Assembly (NCBI GenBank): GCA_026991885.1
Contig: JALXAQ010000253.1
Span: 32,172 to 96,171 of the forward strand
Origin: Thiotrichaceae bacterium
GTDB lineage: Bacteria > Pseudomonadota > Gammaproteobacteria > Beggiatoales > Beggiatoaceae
Length of the DNA: 64,000 bases
Direction: 5' to 3'
The notes under the pieces: generated by a model
The model's database searches: none
What the model was told of the DNA's origin: nothing
The model's input: only the letters and a program-made list of their open reading frames with translations
Made by a program: the position numbers and the translations under genes
Part shown: one piece after another, positions 1 through 8,954 of the stretch
Numbering within the stretch: position 1 is the first letter of the stretch
Layout of the letters: each line of letters starts with the position of its first letter

Positions 1-126
1 GTAAATATTAGACTTCATTTGCTTGCGAGCCGCTGTTTCGATGTCAAAATTATCTAATTTTTGTCCATCAACCATAGCGACACGCAACTCTTCAGGCTGA
101 GTTGCGTTAATTAATATTCTCTTCAT
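1..126 (-). CDS. rne: Ribonuclease E, N-terminal fragment (partial)
   Basis: The reverse strand reads [20 protein letters not shown] and continues in frame off the left edge of the window, giving 42 codons. This matches the highly conserved first residues of RNase E/G (E. coli RNase E starts MKRMLINATQQEELRVALVD), just before the S1 RNA-binding domain. RNase E is the endoribonuclease that drives mRNA turnover and rRNA/tRNA maturation. The divergent neighbour rluC at 245 is the classic gammaproteobacterial arrangement, which supports the call. The 118-bp gap between the two starts should hold both promoters and the RNase E 5' leader. Only the first 126 bases are visible, so nothing can be said about the C-terminal scaffold. 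Confidence 0.93.
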   Translation of the reverse strand, partial: MKRILINATQPEELRVAMVDGQKLDNFDIETAARKQMKSNIY

Positions 127-244
127 TCAAGTTAATCCTTAGTGATAGTGCTCAACCTCATTTTATTGGGAGCACTGTTATTCCATGTTCTGTTGGGCGC
201 ACAATATTTTTATTTAGGAACAAGTTGATTTTATCAGTGTTATA

Positions 245-1210
245 ATGTTCACCATGAATACTTACAAACAAAGCCCTGTGACTTTTTTGACAATTTCTGC
301 GGATCAAGCCGGGCAACGTATTGATAATTTTTTGCATACTCACCTTAAAGGTGTGCCAAGAAGTCATATCTATCGGATATTGCGTACTGGCGAAGTGCGT
401 ATCAATAAAGGTCGTATTAAGCCAACTTACCGCTTGATGGTGGACGATCTCTTGCGTTTGCCGCCCCTACAATGTCAAGATCACAATCCAAACGTGCCAA
501 GCGCAAACCGCCTAAAGGCATTGGCAAACGCTATTTTGTACGAAGATGCCCATCTATTAATCATCAACAAACCGGCGGGCATGGCTGTGCATGGTGGCAC
601 TGGCATTGATGGTGGCGTGATTGAAGCTTTGCGTGCTTTATATCCTAACGCCCCTTATTTAGAATTAGTACACCGTTTAGATCGTGATACCTCTGGCTGT
701 TTGATGATTGCAAAAAAACGTAGCATGTTACGGCGCTTACATGATTTACTACGCAATGGTGGAATACACAAACACTATCTCGCCTTAGTACAAGGGCGTT
801 GGAATCCACACATCCGCCGGGTAGAGGCACCATTGCGTAAAAATATTTTACAATCAGGAGAACGTATTGTGCGTGTCAGTGCCCAGGGTAAATCCGCCCT
901 CACTCAGTTTAGCATTGAACAACAATTTACAACAACGACTTTATTGCGTGTGCAGCCCTTGACGGGGCGTACTCATCAAATCCGTGTACATGCTGCCCAT
1001 CAGGGGCATCCGATTGCGGGAGATAGTAAATACGGTGATGAATCCTTTAACCAACAAATGCGCCACGACAAGCTCAAACGTTTATGGCTGCACGCTGAAA
1101 AATTGGATATTGATTTACCAGAGATCAATTATCACCTTAGCACATCTGCCCCATTACCGGATGCTTTGCAACAAACTCTACTATGTCAGAAAAAAACTTT
1201 AAATTATTAA
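245..1210 (+). CDS. rluC: 23S rRNA pseudouridine synthase RluC
   Basis: Pseudouridine synthase of the RluA/RluC/RluD family, expected to modify 23S rRNA at the three RluC positions. An S4 RNA-binding domain occupies about residues 18-75. The catalytic motif HRLDRDTSG lies near 143-151, with the nucleophilic aspartate at 146. The motif GRTHQIRVH towards the C-terminus is also typical. Length (321 aa) is normal for the family. Two starts are possible: ATG at 245 and ATG at 254. A TATAAT hexamer at 241-246 overlaps the first ATG, which would favour the second start and a very short leader if it is a real -10 box. The gene is divergent from rne and overlaps the next gene by 28 bases. Confidence 0.93.
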   Translation: MFTMNTYKQSPVTFLTISADQAGQRIDNFLHTHLKGVPRSHIYRILRTGEVRINKGRIKPTYRLMVDDLLRLPPLQCQDHNPNVPSANRLKALANAILYEDAHLLIINKPAGMAVHGGTGIDGGVIEALRALYPNAPYLELVHRLDRDTSGCLMIAKKRSMLRRLHDLLRNGGIHKHYLALVQGRWNPHIRRVEAPLRKNILQSGERIVRVSAQGKSALTQFSIEQQFTTTTLLRVQPLTGRTHQIRVHAAHQGHPIAGDSKYGDESFNQQMRHDKLKRLWLHAEKLDIDLPEINYHLSTSAPLPDALQQTLLCQKKTLNY

Positions 1211-1839
1211 TATTTGATTGGGATGGTACGCTGATGGACTCAGCACCCCGTATCGTCGCCAGTTTTCAGGCTGCTATTAGCGATTTGAATATGGAAAAGC
1301 GCAGCCCTGCACAAATTCGTCACATCATCGGCTTAGGCTTAAACGAGGCAATTGCCACTTTATTTCCAGACGTTTCAACACAACAATGTTTACAACTCGC
1401 TGATCGTTATCGCCATCATTTTTTGAGCAATCAGGCATTGGCAACTCCCTTATTTCCGGGGGTGGCTGAGACTTTGCAAAGCTTGGAAACGGCGGGCTAT
1501 TGGTTGGCAGTAGCAACAGGCAAAAGTCGCAAAGGATTGAGCAGGGCTTTAGCTGAAAGTCAATTAACAACTTTATTTCACAGCACACGCTGCGCTGATG
1601 AAACAAGTTCTAAGCCAAACCCACAAATGTTGCAAGAAATCATGGATGAATTAGGCATAGAGCCCAATCAGACATTAATGATAGGCGACACTCAATATGA
1701 TTTACAAATGGCGCACAATGCGGGCGTTGGCTCAGTGGCAGTGAGTTATGGTGTGCATGACAAGGACCTGTTATTTGCCTGTCATCCATTGATTTGTATA
1801 GATAGTTTACCCGCTTTATCTGCGTGGTTACATTCATAG
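1183..1839 (+). CDS. HAD-superfamily hydrolase (phosphoglycolate phosphatase-like)
   Basis: HAD subfamily IA phosphatase of 218 aa. Motif I is FDWDGTLMDS, with the nucleophile and acid/base aspartates at 12 and 14. A later lysine with SSKPNPQML and the acidic motif IGDTQYDLQMAHNAG supply the rest of the active site. Proteins of this type follow rluC in many gammaproteobacteria and are annotated as Gph-like or as RluC-linked HAD hydrolases. The physiological substrate cannot be read from the sequence. The gene starts inside the end of rluC and ends 16 bases before sppA, so the three are probably co-transcribed. Confidence 0.85.
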   Translation: MSEKNFKLLIFDWDGTLMDSAPRIVASFQAAISDLNMEKRSPAQIRHIIGLGLNEAIATLFPDVSTQQCLQLADRYRHHFLSNQALATPLFPGVAETLQSLETAGYWLAVATGKSRKGLSRALAESQLTTLFHSTRCADETSSKPNPQMLQEIMDELGIEPNQTLMIGDTQYDLQMAHNAGVGSVAVSYGVHDKDLLFACHPLICIDSLPALSAWLHS

Positions 1840-1855
1840 CAAGGTACAAAATATT

Positions 1856-2830
1856 ATGTCAGAAATAAATTTAGATGAAAACTGGGAACGCGATATATTA
1901 AGAGATCTCGCCTTTGCCACCATCAAAGAACAGCGGCGAGCCCGACGGTGGCGCATTTTTTTTATACTCTTGTTTTTTACATACTTGTTTGTCACTTTAG
2001 CGATATTCGTCGAACCCGATTGGTTGAGCGGGGATGAGGAGGGAGGTAAGAAACATACCGCCCTTGTTGAAGTACAAGGTGTTATTGCCGCCGACGCTCA
2101 AGCGAGTGCTGATAAAATTGTCACAAGTCTGCGTAGGGCATTTAAAGATGAAAAAACAGCGGGTGTGATTATTCGCATTAATAGCCCAGGCGGTAGCCCC
2201 GTGCAAGCTGGCTACATTAATGATGAAATCAGACGCTTGCGGGAAAAATACCCGGATATTCCTGTTTATGCTGTTGCAACAGATATGTGTACATCCGGGG
2301 GCTACTATATCGCTGCGGCGGCTGATAAAATTTATGCTGATAAAGCCACTATTATCGGATCAATTGGCGTATTAATGAATGGCTTTGGTTTTGTTGGTGC
2401 CATGGAAAAACTGGGCGTAGAACGCCGATTGTTGACTGCCGGCGAACATAAAGGATTTTTAGATCCATTTTCGCCCATGAAAAAAGAAGACCTTGCCCAC
2501 ATTCAAAGCGTGCTTAAAGATGTCCATAACCAATTTATCACAGTCGTTAAACAAGGACGCGAAAAGAGTTTGACCGAAAAAGGAAAGTTAGAATTGTTAG
2601 ACAATCCTGATCTGTTTTCGGGGCTGTTATGGACAGGCGAACAAGCCATGAAACTCGGCTTAGTGGATGGTTTGGGTAGCAGCAGCTATATTGCTCGTGA
2701 AATCATCAAAGCTGAAAAAATCAAGGATTTTACCTCTAAACCAAATTATTTAGACCGCTTTGCTGAACGCTTGGGGGTTACGATGGCGAGGACTCTGGCG
2801 CAGCAATTCAAACTGGCGACACTTCAGTGA
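1856..2830 (+). CDS. sppA: Signal peptide peptidase SppA, 36-kDa type
   Basis: Inner-membrane serine protease that degrades cleaved signal peptides. One N-terminal membrane segment (about residues 33-53, IFFILLFFTYLFVTLAIFV) anchors a periplasmic peptidase S49 domain. The Ser/Lys dyad is visible: Ser147 in CTSGGYYIAAAADK and Lys199 in GEHKGFLDPFSPM. At 324 aa it is the single-domain form, not the duplicated 67-kDa E. coli type. It ends with a 4-base overlap (GTGA) with crcB, so translation is probably coupled. Confidence 0.92.
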   Translation: MSEINLDENWERDILRDLAFATIKEQRRARRWRIFFILLFFTYLFVTLAIFVEPDWLSGDEEGGKKHTALVEVQGVIAADAQASADKIVTSLRRAFKDEKTAGVIIRINSPGGSPVQAGYINDEIRRLREKYPDIPVYAVATDMCTSGGYYIAAAADKIYADKATIIGSIGVLMNGFGFVGAMEKLGVERRLLTAGEHKGFLDPFSPMKKEDLAHIQSVLKDVHNQFITVVKQGREKSLTEKGKLELLDNPDLFSGLLWTGEQAMKLGLVDGLGSSSYIAREIIKAEKIKDFTSKPNYLDRFAERLGVTMARTLAQQFKLATLQ

Positions 2831-3198
2831 CCCGTCTCATCGCAATTGCAGCCGGTGGCGCGATAGGTGCTGTATTGCGCTTTTGGGTGTCCACTGGTAT
2901 ATATACCCTTTTTGGCCGAGAATTTCCTTATGGAACCTTGGTTGTCAACGTCTTGGGAAGCTTGTTCATGGGATTTTTATATATTTTCATGCTAGAGCGA
3001 ATTACCAGCATTGAATGGCGAGCCGCTCTATTGATAGGCTTACTCGGCGCGTTTACCACTTTTTCGACCTTTTCTTTGGAAACCATGACTCTGATTGAAG
3101 GCGGAGAACCAATCAAAGCGTTATTGAATATTTTTATCAGTGTCTCACTGTGTTTGTTAGCCACTTGGTTGGGAATACAATTAGCAAGATTATTATGA
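2827..3198 (+). CDS. crcB: Fluoride ion channel CrcB/Fluc
   Basis: Small four-helix membrane protein (123 aa) that exports fluoride as an antiparallel dimer. The N-terminal GGAIGAVLRFW, the central VNVLGSLFMGF with its conserved Asn, and GLLGAFTTFSTFSLE with the pore phenylalanines are all characteristic. Start is GTG at 2827, overlapping the sppA stop. The gene overlaps the DUF190 gene by ATGA at 3195-3198. I saw no fluoride riboswitch just upstream, which fits expression from the rluC/sppA operon. Confidence 0.93.
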   Translation: MTRLIAIAAGGAIGAVLRFWVSTGIYTLFGREFPYGTLVVNVLGSLFMGFLYIFMLERITSIEWRAALLIGLLGAFTTFSTFSLETMTLIEGGEPIKALLNIFISVSLCLLATWLGIQLARLL

Positions 3199-3491
3199 AA
3201 CAAATCACAATGGTACGCATTTACCTAACCGAAGCTGAGGGGCGAGTCAATAAACTGTTGAAATATCTGCATGAGGAGAGCAAAGTCAGCGGCGTGACGG
3301 TATTGAGAGGTATTAGCGGCTTTGGTCAATCGGGTAAAATTCATGCTGCCCATTTAGTCGATTTATCTTTAGACTTACCGCTGATTATAGAATTTTTTGA
3401 TAGCCCAGAAAAAATAACCCATATTTTGTCTCACTTAAAAACTCTCGTTGAGGCTAATCATATCGTGTATTGGCAGGCTCAATGTGATTAA
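3195..3491 (+). CDS. DUF190 family protein (CrcB partner)
   Basis: A 98-aa protein of the DUF190 family, recognised from VRIYLTEAEGR near the start and the GVTVLRGISGFGQSG segment with the following KIHAAHLVDLSLDLPLIIEF. DUF190 proteins are often encoded next to CrcB and have a ferredoxin-like, PII-type fold, so a regulatory or accessory role in fluoride export is the usual guess. An in-frame ATG exists at 3150, but the ATG at 3195, coupled to the crcB stop by ATGA, gives the family's normal N-terminus. Confidence 0.87.
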   Translation: MKQITMVRIYLTEAEGRVNKLLKYLHEESKVSGVTVLRGISGFGQSGKIHAAHLVDLSLDLPLIIEFFDSPEKITHILSHLKTLVEANHIVYWQAQCD

Positions 3492-3516
3492 ATCCCCTAC
3501 ATCAAAAAACTGATAA

Positions 3517-4803
<1,287 letters not shown>

Positions 4804-4831
4804 AATAATTCCAAAAAAAGGAATAAGCTCA

Positions 4832-5284
4832 ATGCCAGAAAAAATAAACAGAGAAAACTTGTCTGCTGAAGACATCATGACTCTACAAAGCGGGATAGCC
4901 GCATTTGAAACCAAACAATTTGTTCGCGCCTATGAATTACTCTCAGGATTGGCAGAAGCAGGCAATCCAGAGGCACAATATCGTCTTGCGATCATGGCTC
5001 AAAATGGATTAGGTATGGTCGTCAATCAAAAAGAGGCAGTCCATTGGATGCGAACGGCTGCCGAACAAGGTTTTGATTTAGCGCAACATGGTTTAGGATT
5101 TATGTACATGGAAGGGGAATGTGTGGAACAAAACTATAGTCAAGCCATTCACTGGTTTACTTTAGCGGCGGAACAAGGCTTGGCTGGGGCACAAACGACT
5201 TTAGGGAAATTGTACGAAGAAGGACATGGGGTGGAAAAAGATTTAGAGGAAGCCAAACGTTGGTATGCTAAAGCTGGGTTTTAG
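4832..5284 (+). CDS. Sel1-repeat protein
   Basis: A 150-aa protein made of Sel1-like (TPR-related) repeats: AQYRLAIMAQNGLGMVVNQK, then AQHGLGFMYMEGECVEQNYS, then AQTTLGKLYEEGHGVEKDLE. Such repeats form an alpha-solenoid used for protein-protein contacts. No signal peptide is seen, so it is probably cytoplasmic, in contrast to the exported Sel1 protein at 14030. The ATG at 4832 is chosen because an AAGGAATAAG ribosome-binding region precedes it. An earlier in-frame ATG would lie inside serS. The partner and function are unknown. Confidence 0.8.
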   Translation: MPEKINRENLSAEDIMTLQSGIAAFETKQFVRAYELLSGLAEAGNPEAQYRLAIMAQNGLGMVVNQKEAVHWMRTAAEQGFDLAQHGLGFMYMEGECVEQNYSQAIHWFTLAAEQGLAGAQTTLGKLYEEGHGVEKDLEEAKRWYAKAGF

Positions 5285-5300
5285 GAACGTGCATATCGTA

Positions 5301-5323
5301 GGGGCAATCCCTTGTGGTTGCCC
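5301..5323. repeat. Short dispersed palindrome, GGGCAA...TTGCCC
   Basis: An inverted repeat with GGGCAA at 5302-5307 and TTGCCC at 5318-5323 around a 10-base loop. A near-identical copy is at 8441-8463, where it provides the end of the GtrA-like gene. The two copies differ at only two or three bases, so they are members of one small repeat family and not chance hairpins. Confidence 0.6.
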
Positions 5324-5449
5324 TAGTGCAATTTCACCCACATTGATCAGTGCGGTTGGCTTGGATAACAGCTTCCATCACGGCAGACTTATTCAACGAA
5401 CTGTTCATAACAGGGTATTTGTTTAGCTAGCAAATGAGCGTAGCGTCCT

Positions 5450-5483
5450 ACGCACCTTCTAAATTTTCCCGCTAAAGGTGCGT
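5450..5483 (-). terminator. Hairpin downstream of the FGE-sulfatase gene
   Basis: ACGCACCTT (5450-5458) pairs with AAGGTGCGT (5475-5483), a 9-bp stem with a 16-base loop about 35 bases after the stop codon of the minus-strand gene. There is no strong T-run, so it is a weak terminator candidate. The arm GCGTCCTACGCACC recurs at 22864-22877. A hairpin just beyond a variable repeat is also a known feature of some diversity-generating retroelement targets. Confidence 0.4.
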
Positions 5484-5517
5484 CTGCGCGAGGCCCAAAA
5501 CCCAAAAGCGCAAAGGG

Positions 5518-7011
5518 CTATTCGAGTCGCACAGCCACGGCAACACGGAAACCGAAAGACTGGTAGCGGGTGTCCGAGGAGTACCGGCCGCGGTAAGCAC
5601 TACGGCAGAGGTCGGGACTGTCGTACCACGAACCGCCACGCAACACTCGCCTGCTTTCATCACCACCATTCCAAACCTGACCTTCAGTCGGTGCGCCTTT
5701 ATAACTATCATGCGAAGAATCAGCGCACCACTCCCATAGGTTCCCCACCGTATCATACAACCCAAACGGATTCGCAGAAAACGAACCCACTGGTGCCGTT
5801 TTTTTACCATCCCATTGACTACCACAACCATTACAGTTAGCACGATTATAGCCACTCTCATTGCCCCACCAATACTTGGTTTCAGTCCCACCACGAGCGG
5901 CATACTCCCATTCAGCTGCCGTTGGCAAGCGATAAGTTTTACCGGTTTGTGTACTTAACCACTGGGTATAAGCCACTGCATCATGCCAAGAGACATCAAT
6001 CACTGGACGATTACCGCGCCCCCAACCTCTATCACCTGGCTTGCTTTTACCCGTTGCCTCCGCAAATTTATCATATTCGGCAAAAGTCACTTCATAACGG
6101 CTCATGGCAAAGCTTTTCACAGAGACTTGATGTACTGGTTGCTCATCACTATAACCTCCACCTTGAATATCTCCCATGCGAAACGTTCCAGCGGGAATGA
6201 CTACCATTTCTGGTCCATCACTCCCATCTTTCAAGCGATCACGAAAAACTTCACCGGCTTTCAATTCAACCACAGGTTGATGAAGTTTAACCACCCATTC
6301 ACGCCCCACTCCCACTAACAGCTGTTGACTAACTTTTATCTTATTTCTCAATACCGCGAAAGAAATAAATACCGGCTTTTGTTGATCTTCTTGCCATAAG
6401 GCTTTGGCTTTATCCCGTTTGGCAATAATATAACCTTTCTCAAATAAAACCAATTTTTTCAAGTCAATCAGATCGCTTACCCACTTTTTCCATTCAAGAC
6501 GCACCGGAAATTTGCCACTGTCAATGTCATAATTTTCTTTATCCAAATAAGCAACGCCAGCCTGATAACTGGGATTATATTCTTGTACGCCTTGATTGAA
6601 AAGTGTGATTAAGGCTTGCCGGTTCTTTAATAACGCTTGCTGGCGTCTCTTAAATTCTGCCACGGTTTCAAAAGGGTCTCGTTTGGGATGAATGAGTTCA
6701 GAAATACTGAAAGGCTTGCTCTTGAAATACACCAACGGGGGCGATTCTATCACGACCATTTTTTTGGACACCACGGTACCGTCAGTGATCAGCACATCTA
6801 ATGCCACACGCTGCCCGTTGGCTTGGGCTTCGATATGATGGGTGCCAACCGGTAGCGAGAAAATGACGGGGCTGGTGTTGGCTTTGATTTGTCCATTGAT
6901 ATAAATCTTCGCGTTTGGCGGGACCGTGGTTAATGCCAAGCGACCGCCATTGTCAGCTTGGGCGGCTAGGGATAGGGTTAATAGAAGTGCAGAGATAATT
7001 GTATTTTTCAT
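5518..7011 (-). CDS. Exported PEGA + FGE-sulfatase (SUMF1-like) protein; candidate retroelement-diversified target
   Basis: A 497-aa protein with a signal peptide (residues 1-19, MKNTIISALLLTLSLAAQA). A PEGA-like domain follows at about 20-90 (TTVPPNAKIYINGQIKANTS), then a helical middle. A C-terminal formylglycine-generating-enzyme-like domain runs from about 265 to the end (VVIPAGTFRMGD, YEVTFAEYDKFAEATG, YRLPTAAEWEYAARGG, LYDTVGNLWEWCAD, RVLRGGSWYD). These domains share the C-type-lectin fold and are often binding modules without sulfatase-activating function. The last 100 bases of coding strand are unusually GC-rich and full of NNC codons (TAC, GAC, CTC, GGC, TCC, ACC). The residues after RGGSW are exactly those varied in retroelement-diversified proteins. 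It follows the coiled-coil gene by 16 bases and is probably in the same operon. Confidence 0.87.
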   Translation of the reverse strand: MKNTIISALLLTLSLAAQADNGGRLALTTVPPNAKIYINGQIKANTSPVIFSLPVGTHHIEAQANGQRVALDVLITDGTVVSKKMVVIESPPLVYFKSKPFSISELIHPKRDPFETVAEFKRRQQALLKNRQALITLFNQGVQEYNPSYQAGVAYLDKENYDIDSGKFPVRLEWKKWVSDLIDLKKLVLFEKGYIIAKRDKAKALWQEDQQKPVFISFAVLRNKIKVSQQLLVGVGREWVVKLHQPVVELKAGEVFRDRLKDGSDGPEMVVIPAGTFRMGDIQGGGYSDEQPVHQVSVKSFAMSRYEVTFAEYDKFAEATGKSKPGDRGWGRGNRPVIDVSWHDAVAYTQWLSTQTGKTYRLPTAAEWEYAARGGTETKYWWGNESGYNRANCNGCGSQWDGKKTAPVGSFSANPFGLYDTVGNLWEWCADSSHDSYKGAPTEGQVWNGGDESRRVLRGGSWYDSPDLCRSAYRGRYSSDTRYQSFGFRVAVAVRLE

Positions 7012-7027
7012 CGTTTCTCCAAAAGTG

Positions 7028-8314
7028 TTAATTCATACCTAATAAATAAGCTTGCTGTTTCGATGGCTTTTGAGCCACTCTTTTGATGGTTCTTTGTTGG
7101 CGGCTAATCGAGACGGGTATATTGAAACCCAGCCTCCCCGAGAGAAAGCCGAATGAAATGCCACTTTCTAACTGCCAAGTGCTTTCATGGATTACCTCTT
7201 GTTGCTTGAGTTGCTCAAGTTGTTGTTTCATAGCACGGTTATGGATTAGCTCTTGTTGCTTGAGTTGTTCAAGCTGTTGTTTCATAGCACGGTGATGGAT
7301 TAGCTCTTGTTGCTTGATTTGTTCAAGCTGTTGTTTCATAGCACGGTGATGAGTATTAAGCAAATCTTCTAATTGTTGCGTTTGCGCCTTGAGTGTACGA
7401 TCTAAATGCTCCGTTTGATCTTGGATCGCTACTAAGACAGCGGATTTCATATCATTAATGCTGTTGGCAATCTCAGCATTTTTGCTTTCCAACAATTGAA
7501 AATATTCCCGATGCTCCTCTCGCATAAACTTATCGGTAAATGTGGCGGTATGGCGGAACATCTCCAAATCCAATAAACGATACTTACGCGCCGCCACTAT
7601 GCGATTATTATCTTTCTCAGCCACCAAAGCATCACTAAACAAAGCCCGGGCATTTTGCTCTAGTCGCCAATCAAGGAAAGTGCTTATAACCGAAGGAGAG
7701 CCTTGATAATGTTTTTGGAAATCAGCCTCCCATGCTTTAATATCCAGCTCAATCGCCCGTTTTTCAGCCTGAAAAGCTAATTCAATCGCTTGCGGTATTT
7801 GTTTAGCCCCCGAAAAAGTCGTCACAAAGGCATCATAAATTAAGGGATCATCAGCCTGTTTAGCGCGTGCAAAGGCCAGTTCGTGAATTTTCAACAACGC
7901 CTCAATAGATTCTATCGCATTGGGAAAATCCGCCATAAATTGCTGATAATCGGCAATGGTATTCGAGGCTTGGGTTAATTTAAAAATCGCATGAATGGCT
8001 TGGAGATTTAACAAAGCATGCGGTCGAATGCTTAAAAAATCTTTGTAAACCGCGCGTTGATTTAATTGCTCTGCTTGTCGCCAAGCCTGAAAAAAAGCTT
8101 TACCCTGTGTATCTGCTTTCACATATTTAGTGGCTAGCCGGTGCCAAGCGGGATAAGTATTTTGTTGCAAAGCCAATTGATAAGCAAACGGATAAGCGGC
8201 CTCATATTCGCCCAAGTTTTCTAAACCTTGCACGATTGATTGGTAATCGTTACTCCACGCTGGCGGTGAGAGAGCGATTAAGATGAGTAACAGTGTGTAG
8301 ATATTGGATTTCAT
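7028..8314 (-). CDS. Exported coiled-coil protein with tandem repeats
   Basis: A 428-aa protein not recognised as a named family. A signal peptide is clear (MKSNIYTLLLILIALSPPAWS). Residues 25-260 are helical and tetratricopeptide-like in appearance but without a clean motif. About 270-375 is a long coiled coil. It contains three near-perfect 18-residue repeats built on RAMKQQLEQLKQQELIH. The C-terminal segment (GISFGFLSGRLGFNIPVSI) is glycine-rich and could be a small beta structure. It is the first gene of a minus-strand pair with the PEGA/FGE-sulfatase gene, so the two may form an envelope complex. That pairing is inference from gene order only. Confidence 0.75.
   Translation of the reverse strand: MKSNIYTLLLILIALSPPAWSNDYQSIVQGLENLGEYEAAYPFAYQLALQQNTYPAWHRLATKYVKADTQGKAFFQAWRQAEQLNQRAVYKDFLSIRPHALLNLQAIHAIFKLTQASNTIADYQQFMADFPNAIESIEALLKIHELAFARAKQADDPLIYDAFVTTFSGAKQIPQAIELAFQAEKRAIELDIKAWEADFQKHYQGSPSVISTFLDWRLEQNARALFSDALVAEKDNNRIVAARKYRLLDLEMFRHTATFTDKFMREEHREYFQLLESKNAEIANSINDMKSAVLVAIQDQTEHLDRTLKAQTQQLEDLLNTHHRAMKQQLEQIKQQELIHHRAMKQQLEQLKQQELIHNRAMKQQLEQLKQQEVIHESTWQLESGISFGFLSGRLGFNIPVSISRQQRTIKRVAQKPSKQQAYLLGMN
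7190..7351 (-). repeat. Three tandem 54-bp coding repeats
   Basis: The hexamer TAGCAC recurs at 7231, 7285 and 7339, spaced exactly 54 bp apart, within near-identical surrounding sequence. Each unit encodes 18 residues of the coiled coil (core MKQQLEQLKQQE). Such repeats can expand or contract by slippage or recombination without shifting the frame. Confidence 0.85.
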
Positions 8315-8440
8315 TTAGTCTCTCCGGTTGATTTAATGTGTAAATCAAATATATACTCTGTATTGTGTTTTTTCTTGTATGTACCGGATAAGTGGTAGGA
8401 TTTAGGTGATAAACTGTTATAAGTATGCCATCGCCTGACA

Positions 8441-8463
8441 GGGGCAATCCTTTATGGTTGCCC
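8441..8463. repeat. Short dispersed palindrome, second copy
   Basis: The second copy of the GGGCAA...TTGCCC element (first at 5301-5323). It overlaps the last residues and the stop codon of the GtrA-like gene, so the gene's C-terminal tail (CHRGQP) is at least partly repeat-derived. Confidence 0.6.
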
Positions 8464-8952
8464 GCGATGGCATTTCTTAAAGGAGAAATATTTGTGTCCT
8501 AAAAAACTGCTAAAGACTGGTACGCAAATGCCAACAAAATGGGCAATTTCTTCTACCCACTGTTCAATCCCCAACCCAGGTAATACCACGATTGCCAGCA
8601 ATAAACTCACTACAAGGGTTTGAAAAATACCAACTAAATTGACTAGCGTAAAATAGAAAAATTGGTGAGCCGTCTGCCCAGGTTGTGCTTCAAACACAAA
8701 CAGACGATTTAAAATAAATGCCGTCAACATGCCAATAAGATAGGCGATGACGATAGCTGTCGCGTAGTTTAAAAATAGACTTAATGCTATCCGCGAAGAA
8801 AAATTGATTAAGGCGGCAAATCCGCCCACAATGAGAAATTTCAAAAAACCTGATGAAAAAAATTCCTGTTTTAACCATTGCACGATTGACTTTTTATCCA
8901 CAGTCAAAATATCGTTCCCTGCGTTTTCTAGTACAAAATTGTCTGATTCCAC
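8452..8952 (-). CDS. GtrA-like membrane protein
   Basis: A 166-aa protein with four predicted membrane helices in the pattern of the GtrA family: FLIVGGFAALINFSSRIALS near residues 38-57, then AIVIAYLIGMLTAFILNRLFVFE, FFYFTLVNLVGIFQTLVVSL and a last helix ending HKYFSF. GtrA-like proteins are thought to help flip polyprenol-linked sugars such as undecaprenyl-phosphate-glucose. It is the last gene of a three-gene minus-strand unit with an FAD oxidoreductase (2-base gap) and an epimerase. That context suggests modification or transfer of a lipid-linked sugar. The stop lies inside a dispersed repeat, and the native C-terminus may have been altered. Confidence 0.85.
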   Translation of the reverse strand: MESDNFVLENAGNDILTVDKKSIVQWLKQEFFSSGFLKFLIVGGFAALINFSSRIALSLFLNYATAIVIAYLIGMLTAFILNRLFVFEAQPGQTAHQFFYFTLVNLVGIFQTLVVSLLLAIVVLPGLGIEQWVEEIAHFVGICVPVFSSFLGHKYFSFKKCHRGQP

Positions 8953-8954
8953 TA

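Noticed and set aside
2600..2830. Fluoride riboswitch for crcB
   Set aside because: The region before crcB is sppA coding sequence and the genes overlap by four bases, leaving no room for a riboswitch.
5478..5903. Overlapping frames on both strands opposite the FGE-sulfatase 3' end
   Set aside because: They exist because the variable-repeat-like region is GC-rich and stop-poor; the domain is only found in the 5518-7011 frame.
6984..7295. Plus-strand frame of repeated Ser/Cys-rich residues opposite the coiled-coil gene
   Set aside because: It is the antisense reading of the 54-bp coding repeats and has no independent support.
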